A stretch of DNA of 64,000 bases from contig NZ_LT607413.1 in NCBI RefSeq assembly GCF_900091495.1, positions 3,658,001 to 3,722,000 on the forward strand, in the 5' to 3' direction. The position numbers were made by a program, and so were the translations under genes. The notes below the pieces were generated by a model. It had not been told where the DNA came from. It did no database searches and saw nothing but the letters and a program-made list of their open reading frames with translations. Source of the DNA: Micromonospora echinospora (GTDB lineage: Bacteria; Actinomycetota; Actinomycetes; Mycobacteriales; Micromonosporaceae). Positions 1 through 8,565 of the stretch are shown one piece after another; the first letter of the stretch is position 1, and each line of letters starts with the position of its first letter.

Positions 1-2
1 AG

Positions 3-461
3 CGGGCCTGGCACGTGTGGCGACGGGACCGGAACGACCATCCGAGCCCCAACGCCGGGCAGTGCGAGTCGGCCATGGCCGGGGCGCTCGGGGTGCGGCT
101 GGGCGGGCGGAACGTCTACTTCGGGCGCTCCGAGGTGCGGCCGTTCCTCGGTGACGGGCCCCGGCCGGAGGCCCGGCACCTGCGTCGGGCGGCACGGATT
201 TCCGGGGCGGTCGGCCGCTCCGCGCTCGCGTTGGCCGTCGCCGTCGCGGTGGGCCGGGCGGCGCTGGGTCGGGCGGTACCGGGTCCGGACCGGAACGGGC
301 GAGTGCGGGGAGCGCTGGGTCGGGCGGTACCACGTCCGACAGGCGTGGAAGACCGGGTGCGGGGAGCGCTGGGCCGGGCGACGCCGGCCGGGGTGGCGTC
401 GGTGCGTGACATCCGGGCGGGGGCGTCCCGGGTCGGGGCGGGGAGAGGGAGAGCGGCATGA
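3..461 (+). CDS. cobD: Adenosylcobinamide-phosphate synthase CobD/CbiB, C-terminal part (5' truncated by window)
   Basis: The gene enters from the left edge, so only its last 152 codons are seen. The family's C-terminal signature is clear: [20 protein letters not shown], then [20 protein letters not shown], which matches the end of CbiB/CobD. This integral membrane enzyme joins an aminopropanol (phosphate) arm to adenosylcobyric acid. A last hydrophobic segment ([11 protein letters not shown]) follows, and then an unusual tail of about 70 residues rich in Gly, Arg and Ala, built from in-frame repeats. The TGA stop overlaps the cobQ start as ATGA, implying translational coupling. The fragment is confidently assigned from its motifs; the length of the missing part cannot be judged. 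Confidence 0.88.
   Translation, partial: RAWHVWRRDRNDHPSPNAGQCESAMAGALGVRLGGRNVYFGRSEVRPFLGDGPRPEARHLRRAARISGAVGRSALALAVAVAVGRAALGRAVPGPDRNGRVRGALGRAVPRPTGVEDRVRGALGRATPAGVASVRDIRAGASRVGAGRGRAA
261..385 (+). repeat. Three in-frame repeats in the cobD 3' end
   Basis: A 20-bp unit gcgctgggtcgggcggtacc occurs exactly at 261 and 312, with a diverged copy (gcgctgggccgggcgacgcc) at 366. Spacings are 51 and 54 bp, both multiples of three, so the reading frame is kept and each copy encodes ALGRAVP or ALGRATP. The repeats lie after the last conserved CobD residues and so extend a dispensable tail. Confidence 0.8.
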
Positions 462-1999
462 GCGGCGGGTTGCTGGTCGCCGGGACCACCTCGGACGCGG
501 GCAAGAGCGTGCTGACCGCCGGCATCTGCCGCTGGCTGCACCGCCGGGGCGTCAAGGTGGCTCCCTTCAAGGCGCAGAACATGTCCAACAACTCGGCCGT
601 GGTGGTCGGGGCGGACGGTCGGGGCGGCGAGATCGGCCGGGCGCAGGCCATGCAGGCCGCCGCCTGCGGGCTCGCCCCGGACCTGCGCTTCAACCCGGTG
701 CTGCTCAAGCCCGGCAGCGACCTGGCCAGTCAGGTGGTGCTCCTCGGCGAGGCGGTCGACACGGTGACCGCCGGCAACTTCCGGGTGCTGCGTCCCCGGC
801 TCGCCGAGACGGCGTGGGCCGCCCTCGCCGAGTTGCGCGCCGAGTACGACGTGGTGATCTGCGAGGGGGCGGGCAGCCCGGCCGAGATCAACCTCCGGGA
901 CGGCGACTACGTCAACATGGGGCTGGCCCGGCACGCCGGGCTCCCGGTCGTCGTCGTCGGCGACATCGACCGCGGTGGGGTGTTCGCCTCCATGTTCGGC
1001 ACGGTGGCCCTGCTGGACCCGGCCGACCAGGCGCTCGTCGCCGGCTTCGTGGTCAACAAGTTCCGGGGCGACCTCGGCCTGCTCCAGCCCGGACTGGACA
1101 TGCTGCGCCAGGTGACCGGCCGTCCCACGTACGGGGTGCTGCCCTGGCACCTCGACCTCTGGCTGGACGCCGAGGACTCGCTCGCCTACGGCCGGGTGCT
1201 CGGCCGGCCGGCCGCCCCGCACGGCGACGAGTGGCTGGACGTGGCCGTCGTCCGGCTGCCCCGGGTCAGCAACGCCACCGACGTGGAGGCGCTCGCGACC
1301 GAGCCCGGCGTGCGGGTGCGGCTGACCGTCGAGCCGGCCGAACTCGCCGCCGCCGACCTGGTCGTCCTGCCCGGCTCGAAGTCGACCGTGGCCGACCTCG
1401 CCTGGCTGCGGGAGACCGGGCTCGCCGACGCGGTCCTCGCCCACGCGGCGGCGGGAAAGCCGCTGCTCGGCATCTGTGGCGGCTTCCAGATGCTGGGGCG
1501 GGCGATCCACGACCCGGTGGAGAGCCGGCGGGGCAGCGTGCCGGGGCTCGGGCTGCTGCCCGTCGAGATCACCTTCGACCCGCGCAAGACCGTCCGCCAG
1601 TCCGCCGGCGCCGCCTTCGACGACGTCGAGGTCCGGGGCTACGAGATCCACCACGGGTACGTCTCCACCGCCGACCCCGACCTGCCCCCGCTGCTCACCT
1701 ACGCCGACGGCCGGAGCGAGGGAGCCCGGCTCGGCGCGGTGTACGGCACGCACTGGCACGGGGCCTTCGAATCCGACGACTTCCGCCGCCGCTTCCTTGC
1801 CGAGGTGGCGGGGCAGGCCGGGCGGCGGGGCTTCCGGCCGGCGCCGGCCACCTCGTTCGCCGCCGCCCGGGAACGCAGCCTCGACCTCCTCGGCGACCTG
1901 GTCGAGGAGCACCTGGACACCGACGCCCTCTGGCGGCTCGTCGAGTCCGGCCCCCCGACCGGCCTGCCCTTCATTCCCCCGGGCGCACCCACCGGCTGA
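458..1999 (+). CDS. cobQ: Cobyric acid synthase CobQ/CbiP
   Basis: 513 aa. Catalyses glutamine- and ATP-dependent amidation of side chains b, d, e and g of adenosylcobyrinic acid a,c-diamide, giving cobyric acid. The N-terminal DTBS-like ATPase domain opens with [20 protein letters not shown] (P-loop) and [13 protein letters not shown], followed by [21 protein letters not shown] and [13 protein letters not shown]. The C-terminal class I glutamine amidotransferase domain has the nucleophile Cys in [12 protein letters not shown] and the catalytic His in [12 protein letters not shown]. Length and motif order are normal and the catalytic residues are intact. The ATG overlaps the cobD stop (ATGA), so the two are probably co-translated. 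Confidence 0.96.
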   Translation: MSGGLLVAGTTSDAGKSVLTAGICRWLHRRGVKVAPFKAQNMSNNSAVVVGADGRGGEIGRAQAMQAAACGLAPDLRFNPVLLKPGSDLASQVVLLGEAVDTVTAGNFRVLRPRLAETAWAALAELRAEYDVVICEGAGSPAEINLRDGDYVNMGLARHAGLPVVVVGDIDRGGVFASMFGTVALLDPADQALVAGFVVNKFRGDLGLLQPGLDMLRQVTGRPTYGVLPWHLDLWLDAEDSLAYGRVLGRPAAPHGDEWLDVAVVRLPRVSNATDVEALATEPGVRVRLTVEPAELAAADLVVLPGSKSTVADLAWLRETGLADAVLAHAAAGKPLLGICGGFQMLGRAIHDPVESRRGSVPGLGLLPVEITFDPRKTVRQSAGAAFDDVEVRGYEIHHGYVSTADPDLPPLLTYADGRSEGARLGAVYGTHWHGAFESDDFRRRFLAEVAGQAGRRGFRPAPATSFAAARERSLDLLGDLVEEHLDTDALWRLVESGPPTGLPFIPPGAPTG

Positions 2000-2024
2000 G
2001 TGCACGCGGTCCCTCCCGGGGCGG

Positions 2025-2105
2025 CCGGACCTTTCCGGGCCGGGGCCGGACCTTTCTGGGCCAGGGGCTGGTCCGACGGGCCGGGGCTGGTCCGACGGGC
2101 CGGGG
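2025..2105. repeat. Tandem repeats in the cobQ downstream region
   Basis: Two related units of 21-22 bp (ccggacctttccgggccggg at 2025 and a copy at 2046) are followed by two identical 19-bp units (ctggtccgacgggccgggg at 2068 and 2087). They fill most of the gap between cobQ and the next gene. No reading frame is preserved. The sequence is GC-rich and could fold, but I see no specific terminator. Confidence 0.7.
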
Positions 2106-2189
2106 CTGTCCGGTGTCGCCACGTGGCTCGTGGCTCGCCCGGGGGCGGGCCGGGCGTCCGTCCTGAGGGGACTGTGTGAGACTCTGCCG

Positions 2190-2798
2190 ATGCTCACGCT
2201 GACGGCCCGGTGGCCGCTTGCCGGGATGGTGCTGCCCCTCGTTCTCGCCGGTTGCGCGGCCGGATCCCGACCTGCGGCGTCGGAGGACGCCAGGGCCACG
2301 CCGACCCGCGAGTACCGCCTGGTCGACGACCTCTGCGACCAGCTCGACCCGACCCCGCTGACCACGCTGAGCGGCATCCCGACCACGCAGACGAAGTACA
2401 AGCCGGTCCGCCCGGAGTCACGGCACCGGAGCCTGAGCTGTGGGCTGTCGGCCGTCGACAGGGAGAACGCGTGGGTCTACAGCCTCCAGGTCACCGTCAG
2501 CCTCGACGACGCGGCGAACCCGGCCGAGGGGAAGCTGACCTCGCGGGGGGCGGAGCGGACCGTAACGGACCTGGGCGACCGCGCGTTGATCCACGTCGCC
2601 GAAACCCTCACCCTGGACAATCCCGTGCGCGAGGGTCAGAAGATCCAGTCGCAGACGGGCACGATCCGGGTCGTCGAGGGTCGGCTGGGCTTGCAGTTGA
2701 GCTACAGCGGTCACGGCGGCACCGCGCCGGCCGTCGTCGACGCCGAGGCACTTCTGACCGGGTACGCGCGGCAGACCCTCGAACTGCTCGGCGGTTGA
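2190..2798 (+). CDS. Putative lipoprotein of unknown function
   Basis: 202 aa. A short N-terminus (one Arg), a hydrophobic segment and the lipobox LAGC (Cys22) predict a type II signal peptide and a lipid-anchored extracytoplasmic protein. The mature part starts with a flexible Ala/Thr stretch and then a compact domain (LVDDLCDQLDPTPLTTLSG ... LSCGLS). The two Cys (in DDLC and LSCG) resemble DUF3558-like or PASTA-free actinobacterial lipoproteins, but I cannot name the family. The gene stands alone between the cobQ repeats and an opposing rhodanese gene. The ATG is chosen because the signal peptide starts there. Confidence 0.75.
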   Translation: MLTLTARWPLAGMVLPLVLAGCAAGSRPAASEDARATPTREYRLVDDLCDQLDPTPLTTLSGIPTTQTKYKPVRPESRHRSLSCGLSAVDRENAWVYSLQVTVSLDDAANPAEGKLTSRGAERTVTDLGDRALIHVAETLTLDNPVREGQKIQSQTGTIRVVEGRLGLQLSYSGHGGTAPAVVDAEALLTGYARQTLELLGG

Positions 2799-2844
2799 CC
2801 GCCAGGAACCGTCGCCGGACCCGACCGGCGACGGCGGTGGCGGC

Positions 2845-3246
2845 TCAGTGACGGACGTCGGCGGGACGGTCGGACATCGGCAGGCCCGCCGCCCGCCACG
2901 CCTCGACCCCGCCGACCATGTCCGTCGCCCGGTGCAGCCCGAGCGCCCGCAGGCTCGCCGCCGCCAGGCTGGAGCTGTAGCCCTGCCGGCACACCACGAC
3001 GACCTCCAGGTCGTACCCGGTGGCCTCGGGGATCCGCCAGGTGCTGGCCGGGTCCAGCCGCCACTCCAGCACGGTCCGGTCGATCACCACCACGCCGGGC
3101 AGTTCGCCCTGCTCGCGTCGTTGCAGATCGGTGCGGGTGTCGACCACGAGCGCGCCTCGGCCGGCGGCCTGGATCGTCTCGTGCGGGGTGAACCGACGTA
3201 CGCCGGCCCGCGCCTGTTCGAGCAGGGCGTCGACACCGGGACTCAT
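2845..3246 (-). CDS. Rhodanese-like domain protein
   Basis: 133 aa, a single rhodanese domain. The features are LVVDTRTDLQRREQGELPGV (the CH2A-like region), VIDRTVLEWRLDP, and the active-site loop VVVCRQGYSSSLAAASLRALG, with the catalytic Cys in CRQGYSS. It ends with the typical VGGVEAWRAAGLP. Family members transfer sulfane sulfur through a Cys persulfide; the physiological acceptor is not predictable. The start at MSPGVDAL is preferred because residues upstream are Pro/Arg-rich and lie in the divergent promoter region. It is transcribed divergently from the kinase at 3339. Confidence 0.85.
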   Translation of the reverse strand: MSPGVDALLEQARAGVRRFTPHETIQAAGRGALVVDTRTDLQRREQGELPGVVVIDRTVLEWRLDPASTWRIPEATGYDLEVVVVCRQGYSSSLAAASLRALGLHRATDMVGGVEAWRAAGLPMSDRPADVRH

Positions 3247-3324
3247 CACGGAATGGGACACGAACCGATCGTGCCGACCCGGTCGGCGGGCCGCCCACCG
3301 AACCCCCTCCCGCCACCCGATCGG

Positions 3325-3330
3325 TAGCGT
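3325..3330 (+). promoter_or_regulatory. -10-like hexamer TAGCGT, leaderless start for the kinase gene
   Basis: TAGCGT ends 8 nt before the GTG at 3339, and no Shine-Dalgarno sequence lies between them. This spacing puts the transcription start at or next to the start codon. I see no convincing -35. Confidence 0.5.
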
Positions 3331-3338
3331 CGGCGGAC

Positions 3339-3992
3339 GTGGTGGCGGTGGTGGAGGCGTACGCGGAACTGGCCCGGCGGGTGCTGACCCGGCCGGCACG
3401 GTTGGGGCGTACCCGACTGGTGGCGGTCGACGGGCCGAGCGGCGCGGGCAAGAGCGTCTTCGCCGACCGGCTCGCGGACGCCCTGGCCGCGCTCTCCGGC
3501 GGCGACCGGCCGCCGGTGGTGCACACCGACGACCTGCTGGACGGCTGGGCCGACCAGTTCACCTTCTGGTCCCGGCTGGAGGAGCGGGTGCTGTCCCCGT
3601 TGCGCGCCGGCCGGCCCGGCGGTTACCACCGTTACAGCTGGGTGCGCCGCGAGTTCCTGCCCCGGGTGGTCCCGGTGCCGGTCACGCCGGTGCTGATCGT
3701 GGAGGGGGTCAGCGCGGCCCGCCGGGCGGTCCGTCCCGAGACGACCCTCGCGGTCCTGGTCACCGCGCCGGCCCAGCTGCGGTTGACGCGGGCGGTGGCC
3801 CGCGACGGCGCGCGGATCCTGCCCGAGCTGCGCCGCTGGCACGCGGAGGAGCGGGCCCACTTCGATGTCGACGGCACGGCGACCGGGGTCGACCTCGTGG
3901 TGGACGGCGCGCCGACCCTGCCGCACGACGGCCGGCGCTACTTCGTGCGCCGCACCGGGCCCGGTAAGGCCGGCATACGATGCCGGTCATGA
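3339..3992 (+). CDS. Uridine kinase-like P-loop NTPase
   Basis: 217 aa. The Walker A motif is VAVDGPSGAGKSVFADRLA (about residues 28-46), followed by a conserved VVHTDDLLDGW, as in uridine kinase and phosphoribulokinase-like proteins. The segment RYSWVRREF is a typical substrate-side motif, and VLIVEGVSAARR fits the Walker B region. It probably phosphorylates a nucleoside or small metabolite, but the substrate cannot be read from sequence. Its last bases overlap the next gene, suggesting coupling. The GTG start is supported by a -10 hexamer immediately upstream. Confidence 0.83.
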   Translation: MVAVVEAYAELARRVLTRPARLGRTRLVAVDGPSGAGKSVFADRLADALAALSGGDRPPVVHTDDLLDGWADQFTFWSRLEERVLSPLRAGRPGGYHRYSWVRREFLPRVVPVPVTPVLIVEGVSAARRAVRPETTLAVLVTAPAQLRLTRAVARDGARILPELRRWHAEERAHFDVDGTATGVDLVVDGAPTLPHDGRRYFVRRTGPGKAGIRCRS

Positions 3993-5356
3993 CCACTCCG
4001 ATCATGACCGAGTCCGAGCTGCGGGCCGCCGTCGAGCGGGAACTGCCCGGCGTCCGCGCCGATCTGGAACGCCTCGTCCGCATCCCCGGCATCGCGTTCG
4101 ACGGCTTCGACCACGCGCAGGTGGAGCGCTCCGCCGAGGCGGTGGCCGAGCTGCTGCGCGGCTGTGGCCTGGCGGCACGGATCGTGCGTTCCGGCGGCCA
4201 GCCCGCGGTGATCGGGACGAGGCCCGCCCCGCCCGGCGCGCCCACGGTGCTGCTCTACGCCCACCACGACGTCCAGCCGGTCGGCGACCGGTCCCTGTGG
4301 GAGTCCGACCCGTTCGAGCCGGTCGAGCGGGACGGCCGCCTCTACGGCCGGGGCGCCGCCGACGACAAGGCCGGCATCATGGCCCACGTCGCCGCGCTGC
4401 GCGCCTTCGGCGACGCGCTGCCGGTCGGGGTGGTGCTGTTCATCGAGGGTGAGGAGGAGTACGGCTCCGACTCCCTGGAGCGTCTCCTCGCCGAGCACCG
4501 GGACGAACTCGCCGCGGACGTCATCGTCATCGCCGACTCCACCAACTGGGACATCGGCGTGCCGGCGCTGACCACCTCGCTGCGCGGCATCGTCAACTGC
4601 TTCGTCGAGGTGCGTACCCTCGAACACCCCGTGCACAGCGGCATGTTCGGCGGACCGGTCCCGGACGCGCTCACCGCGCTGTCCCGCCTCCTGGCCAGCC
4701 TGCACGACGAGGTGGGGGACGTGGCGGTGGCGGGGCTGGCCCGCGCGGCGGACGCGACGGTCGACTACCCGGAGGACCGGTTCCGTGCGGAGGCCGGTCT
4801 GGTCGACGGGGTGTCGCTGATCGGCACCGGCGGGATCACCGACCGGATCTGGGCCCGTCCGTCGGTCGCGGTGCTCGGCATCGACGCTCCGGCCACCGCG
4901 GAGGCCCCGAACGCCCTGGTCCCGGCGGCGAAGGCCAAGCTGAGCGTACGACTGGCGGCGGGGGACGACCCGAAGCGGGCGTACCAGGCGATCCGTGCCC
5001 ACCTGGAGCGGCACGCCCCCTGGGGCGCACGGGTGGAGGTCACGCTGGAGCACGACGGCGCGCCCTGTGTCATCGACTGCTCCGGCCCGCTGTTCGACGC
5101 GGCCCGTGCGGCCTTCCGGACCGCCTGGGACGGCGTCGAGCCGGTGGAGACCGGGATCGGCGGCTCCATCCCGTTCATCGCGACCTTCCAGGAGATGTTC
5201 CCGCTGGCGGCGATCATGGTGACCGGGGTCGAGGACCCGCACTCCCGGGCGCACGGGCCGAACGAGAGCCTGCATCTCGGCGAGTTCGCCCGGGTCTGCC
5301 TCGCCGAGGCGCTGTTGCTGGCCAGGGTCGCCGAGGCGGGCACGAAGCGGAACTGA
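3980..5356 (+). CDS. M20 family metallopeptidase (dipeptidase)
   Basis: 458 aa. A zinc-dependent dipeptidase of the M20/ArgE/DapE/CPG2 type. Metal-site motifs are in order: VLLYAHHDVQPVGD (His ligand), LYGRGAADDKAG (bridging Asp), FIEGEEEYGS (general base Glu and Glu ligand), ADSTNWD, and HGPNESLHLGEF (C-terminal His). The inserted dimerisation domain contains VHSGMFGG. It probably cleaves dipeptides in the cytoplasm; no signal peptide is seen. The ATG at 3980 has an aagg sequence about 10 nt upstream. An ATG at 3989 overlaps the previous stop as ATGA and is an equally reasonable start. Confidence 0.93.
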   Translation: MPVMTTPIMTESELRAAVERELPGVRADLERLVRIPGIAFDGFDHAQVERSAEAVAELLRGCGLAARIVRSGGQPAVIGTRPAPPGAPTVLLYAHHDVQPVGDRSLWESDPFEPVERDGRLYGRGAADDKAGIMAHVAALRAFGDALPVGVVLFIEGEEEYGSDSLERLLAEHRDELAADVIVIADSTNWDIGVPALTTSLRGIVNCFVEVRTLEHPVHSGMFGGPVPDALTALSRLLASLHDEVGDVAVAGLARAADATVDYPEDRFRAEAGLVDGVSLIGTGGITDRIWARPSVAVLGIDAPATAEAPNALVPAAKAKLSVRLAAGDDPKRAYQAIRAHLERHAPWGARVEVTLEHDGAPCVIDCSGPLFDAARAAFRTAWDGVEPVETGIGGSIPFIATFQEMFPLAAIMVTGVEDPHSRAHGPNESLHLGEFARVCLAEALLLARVAEAGTKRN

Positions 5357-5410
5357 CCGGACACGCGGTCCGATTTCCGGGATTCCGGCACGTCAGGGAC
5401 GTGCGTACGC

Positions 5411-5416
5411 TAGCCT
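5411..5416 (+). promoter_or_regulatory. -10-like hexamer TAGCCT, leaderless start
   Basis: TAGCCT lies 7 nt upstream of the ATG at 5424. The short interval has no ribosome-binding sequence, so a leaderless transcript is likely. A TACGCT overlaps just upstream as an alternative. Confidence 0.5.
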
Positions 5417-5423
5417 CTCGAAC

Positions 5424-5630
5424 ATGAGTACGAACGAGGTGATGGCGCGGCTGGAGGCCGCCGTCAGCGCGCTGGGGGACGTCGACGTCTCCGCCTGGCC
5501 CGACGAGACGCTCCGCGAGCGGCTCGGCGAGCTCTCCACCGCGCTGGTGGCGCTCGACGCCGTCCTGGCGCGGGTCGCCGGTCAGGTCCGTGACCGTGGA
5601 CTGCGGATCGAGGAGCCGGTGTCGGCCTGA
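5424..5630 (+). CDS. Small hypothetical protein resembling the N-terminus of DUF222
   Basis: 68 aa, acidic and mostly helical. The segment LRERLGELSTALVALDAVLARVAGQVRDRGL resembles the first helices of DUF222/HNH endonuclease proteins, in which a similar ALDAVLARLAGQV stretch precedes a long domain that is absent here. It may be a stand-alone helical protein or the remnant of a truncated DUF222 gene. The start is supported by a -10 hexamer 7 nt upstream. The 150 bases after the stop show no continuation of the domain in any frame that I can recognise. Confidence 0.6.
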   Translation: MSTNEVMARLEAAVSALGDVDVSAWPDETLRERLGELSTALVALDAVLARVAGQVRDRGLRIEEPVSA

Positions 5631-5780
5631 GCCGTCCCCGGTCGGGTCTTCCGGCGGGCGGTTCCGGCATCCCGCTCTTCGACGGTCCCGGCATCCCGGT
5701 CTGCGGGCGGTCGGTCCCGGGGGGCTCGCCGGTGCGGGTCTTCCGGCGGACCGCCGGTGTCGTCGGAGGTGGCTGGCAGG

Positions 5781-7373
5781 ATGGGAACCGTGCGGTTCCT
5801 CGACCTGGCGGCCACCTCCGCCGCGGTCAGCGCCACCAGCGGCCGGCGGGCCAAGGTGGAACTGCTCGCGGGGGCGTTGCGCGCGCTCGACCCGGCGGAG
5901 GTGCCGGCCGGCGCCGGCTGGCTCGCCGGCGAACTGCGCCAGCGACAGACCGGTGTGGGTTGGGCCAGCCTCCGCGACCTACCGCCGCCGGCCGGCGTGC
6001 CGACGCTGACCGTCGCCTCGGTCGACGCGGCGATCGACGAGATCGCCGCCGTGCACGGGCCGGGCTCCCAGGCCCGCCGCCGTGCCCTGCTGCACGCTCT
6101 CCTCGCCGCGGCCACCGCCGCCGAGCAACGCATGCTGGTCGGCCTGTTCAGCGGTGAGCTACGCCAGGGCGCGCAGGCCGGGCTGCTCGCCGACGCCGTC
6201 GCCCGCGCCGCCGACGTGCCGCTGGGCGCGGTGCGTCGGGCCCTGCTCGTCGCCGGTGACCTCCGCGCGGTGGCGGTCGCCGCCCTCGACGGGGGTGCCG
6301 CCGCGCTGGCCGGGTTCGGGCTGCGGGTCGGGCGTCCCCTCGCTCCGATGCTGGCCCAGAGCGCCCCCACGGTGGCCGACGCGCTCACCGCCACCGGTGC
6401 TCCCGCCGTCGTCGACGTCAAGCTCGACGGCATCCGGATCCAGGTGCACCGCTCCGGCTCCGACATCGCCGTCTTCACCCGCAGCCTCGACGAGATCACC
6501 GCGCGCGTCCCCGAGGTGGTGGCGGCCGTCCGCACGCTGCCCGCCCGGGAACTGGTGCTCGACGGGGAGGCGATCGGGCTCGACGCCACCGGGCGACCGC
6601 TGCCGTTCCAGGAGACCTCCAGCCGGGCCGCCCGCCGTACCACCCCCAGCGTCGCCGCCCGGACCCCGGTCGCCCCGGCCGTGCTCGCCGCCGCCGCCAC
6701 GACCGGCGGCACCGTGCTGACGCCGTACTTCTTCGACCTGCTGCACCTCGACGGCGAGGATCTGATCGACGCGCCGGGCCGGGACCGCTGGGCCGCGCTG
6801 GCCGGGGCGGTCGACGCCGAGCTGCTGGTCGGGCGGACGGAGGTCGACGGCCCGGAAGCGGCCTCGGCGGCCTTCACCGCCGCGCTGGCCGCCGGCCAGG
6901 AGGGGGTCGTGGTCAAGTCCCCCGACGCGCGGTACGACGCCGGCCGGCGCGGGGCGGCCTGGGTGAAGGTGAAGCCCCGGCACACCCTCGACCTGGTCGT
7001 TCTCGCGGTGGAGTGGGGCAGCGGCCGGCGCCGGGGCTGGCTGTCCAACCTCCACCTGGGCGCGCGGGACCCGGCCACCGGTGGCTTCGTCATGCTCGGC
7101 AAGACCTTCAAGGGGCTCACCGACGAGCTGTTGCGCTGGCAGACCGAGCGGTTCCTCTCGATCGCCGTGGAGCGGGGCGAGCACGTGGTGCGGGTCCGCC
7201 CCGAACAGGTGGTCGAGATCGCCTTCGACGGGGTGCAGACCAGCCCCCGGTATCCGGGCGGAGTGGCGCTGCGTTTCGCCCGGGTGGTGCGCTACCGCGA
7301 CGACAAGAGCGCCGCCGAGGCGGACACCATCAACGCCGTCCGGGCCCTGCGTCCGGCGTCGGCCACCGGCTGA
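5781..7373 (+). CDS. lig: ATP-dependent DNA ligase, LigB type
   Basis: 530 aa. The N-terminal DNA-binding domain starts [20 protein letters not shown] and is typical of actinobacterial LigB/archaeal-type ligases. The adenylation domain has motif [12 protein letters not shown] (the Lys that takes AMP), LVLDGEAIG (motif III region), [12 protein letters not shown] (motif IV) and AAWVKVKP (motif V). The C-terminal OB domain ends [20 protein letters not shown]. It seals nicks using ATP, in addition to the essential NAD-dependent LigA. The start at 5781 has ggaggtgg about 9 nt upstream; a GTG at 5790 is possible. It converges with the SURF1 gene. Confidence 0.93.
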   Translation: MGTVRFLDLAATSAAVSATSGRRAKVELLAGALRALDPAEVPAGAGWLAGELRQRQTGVGWASLRDLPPPAGVPTLTVASVDAAIDEIAAVHGPGSQARRRALLHALLAAATAAEQRMLVGLFSGELRQGAQAGLLADAVARAADVPLGAVRRALLVAGDLRAVAVAALDGGAAALAGFGLRVGRPLAPMLAQSAPTVADALTATGAPAVVDVKLDGIRIQVHRSGSDIAVFTRSLDEITARVPEVVAAVRTLPARELVLDGEAIGLDATGRPLPFQETSSRAARRTTPSVAARTPVAPAVLAAAATTGGTVLTPYFFDLLHLDGEDLIDAPGRDRWAALAGAVDAELLVGRTEVDGPEAASAAFTAALAAGQEGVVVKSPDARYDAGRRGAAWVKVKPRHTLDLVVLAVEWGSGRRRGWLSNLHLGARDPATGGFVMLGKTFKGLTDELLRWQTERFLSIAVERGEHVVRVRPEQVVEIAFDGVQTSPRYPGGVALRFARVVRYRDDKSAAEADTINAVRALRPASATG

Positions 7374-7394
7374 CCGACCGGGCGGGCCGACCCG

Positions 7395-8261
7395 TCAGAC
7401 CGGGCCGGTCCGGGTGGGTTCCTCGACCCGGCCGCCGGTGGGCTCCTCGGCCCCGTCTCCGGTTTCCTCCTCGACCCGGTCACCCGAGGGACGGCGGACG
7501 CCGGCCAGCCGGTGCGCCTCCCGCCGGGCCACCCAGCCGTACGCGACCAGCGTCATCGCGGCGAAGAGCCACCACTGCACCACGTAGCCGAGGTTCTGCC
7601 AGTTGTTCTCGTGCCGCACCGGCACCGCCTGGAAGACCGGTTCGGCAGCCGGGGTCTGCTCGTCGAGCAGCACGTACGCCCCGTGGATCGGGTAGGGCAG
7701 TTCCCGGGCGAGCTGGGCGACGCCGATCCGGCGGGTCTCCAACCGGCCGTCGCGCCGGTCGACGGCGCCCGCCCCGCTCTCGCTGAGCCGGACCCGGCCG
7801 ACCACCGTCACCTCCCCACCCGGCGTGGCGGGCAGCTCGGGCCGTGCGGTCGCGTCCCCGCCGGGGGTGGGCGGCACCCAGCCCCGGTCCACCAGGACGG
7901 CCGAGCCGTCGGCCAGCAGCAGCGGGGTGACCAGCTCGAAGCCGACCTGGCGGTCGACGCTCCGCCCTCGGATCCAAACCGAGTTGGCCGCGTCGTACCG
8001 CCCGGTGACGGTGACCCGGGTCCAGACGTCCTCCGCGTCCGGCGCGGCTCCGGCCGTGCCGGATGACCCGGTCGGGGCCGCGAGCACGTCGCCCAGCGGC
8101 ACCGGCGTCATCCGCGCGGTCGCGTCGATGCGCTCGTTGATCGCCGAGCGGCCCTGGTAACGGTCGAGCTGCCAGTTGCCGAGCTGCACCATCACCGCGG
8201 CGGCGACCAGCGCCAGCACGAGATAGCCCAGCCAGCGGGGCGTCAGGAGGAACCGGTACAC
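7395..8261 (-). CDS. SURF1 family cytochrome oxidase assembly protein
   Basis: 288 aa. The topology is that of SURF1: an N-terminal transmembrane helix (residues about 12-28, YLVLALVAAAVMVQLGNWQL), a large extracytoplasmic domain, and a second helix near 225-242 (VVQWWLFAAMTLVAYGW). Family motifs LGNWQLDRYQGR, WIRGRSV, VLVDRGWVP and the segment ENNWQNLGYVVQWW are present. SURF1 proteins help insert haem a into aa3 oxidase subunit I. The last 45 residues are a hydrophilic tail of acidic and Gly-rich repeats (VEEETGDGAEEPTGGRVEEP). A TAGCCT hexamer 6 nt before the GTG suggests a leaderless mRNA. Confidence 0.92.
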   Translation of the reverse strand: MYRFLLTPRWLGYLVLALVAAAVMVQLGNWQLDRYQGRSAINERIDATARMTPVPLGDVLAAPTGSSGTAGAAPDAEDVWTRVTVTGRYDAANSVWIRGRSVDRQVGFELVTPLLLADGSAVLVDRGWVPPTPGGDATARPELPATPGGEVTVVGRVRLSESGAGAVDRRDGRLETRRIGVAQLARELPYPIHGAYVLLDEQTPAAEPVFQAVPVRHENNWQNLGYVVQWWLFAAMTLVAYGWVARREAHRLAGVRRPSGDRVEEETGDGAEEPTGGRVEEPTRTGPV

Positions 8262-8267
8262 GCCCCG

Positions 8268-8273
8268 AGGCTA
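8268..8273 (-). promoter_or_regulatory. -10-like hexamer TAGCCT for the SURF1 gene
   Basis: On the minus strand TAGCCT is separated from the GTG start by 6 nt (cggggc), leaving no room for a leader. Confidence 0.5.
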
Positions 8274-8565
8274 CTCGCCCGACCGGCAGTCACTGCCCGG
8301 GACCGGTACCGGACGGACCGGGGGAGGGCCGGACCGTCGCGGGACCCAGGGCCGGACCCAGGGCCGGACCGTCACCGAACCCGTGCCGCCGCCGCGCGAT
8401 CCCGTCGGTGCGTGGCGGGTCGGTTACCGCGATTCGGCGGGGTGGTTGGGTATCGTCACGCGGACGAACCATCGGGCGGCGTCCGGGTCACCGTGGCACG
8501 ACCGCCCACGCGCCGCCACCGACCGTGCGCGTTCGCCGCGTACCGCCGCCACGGAGGATCGATCA
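8274..8565. other. Intergenic region between SURF1 and the cobB-like gene
   Basis: 292 bases of GC-rich sequence. A short direct repeat (acccagggccgg, twice) lies around 8343-8370. I looked for a cobalamin riboswitch before the cobB-like gene and did not find the conserved B12-box core. A ggagg at 8553 serves as the ribosome-binding site for the downstream gene. Confidence 0.5.

Noticed and set aside
116..2401. Long minus-strand frame of 761 codons opposite cobQ
   Set aside because: It is antisense to cobQ and the lipoprotein, both with clear motifs; its product is low-complexity Gly/Pro/Arg.
8383..8565. Possible cobalamin riboswitch before the cobB-like gene
   Set aside because: The conserved B12-box core and surrounding stems are missing; the region is simply GC-rich.
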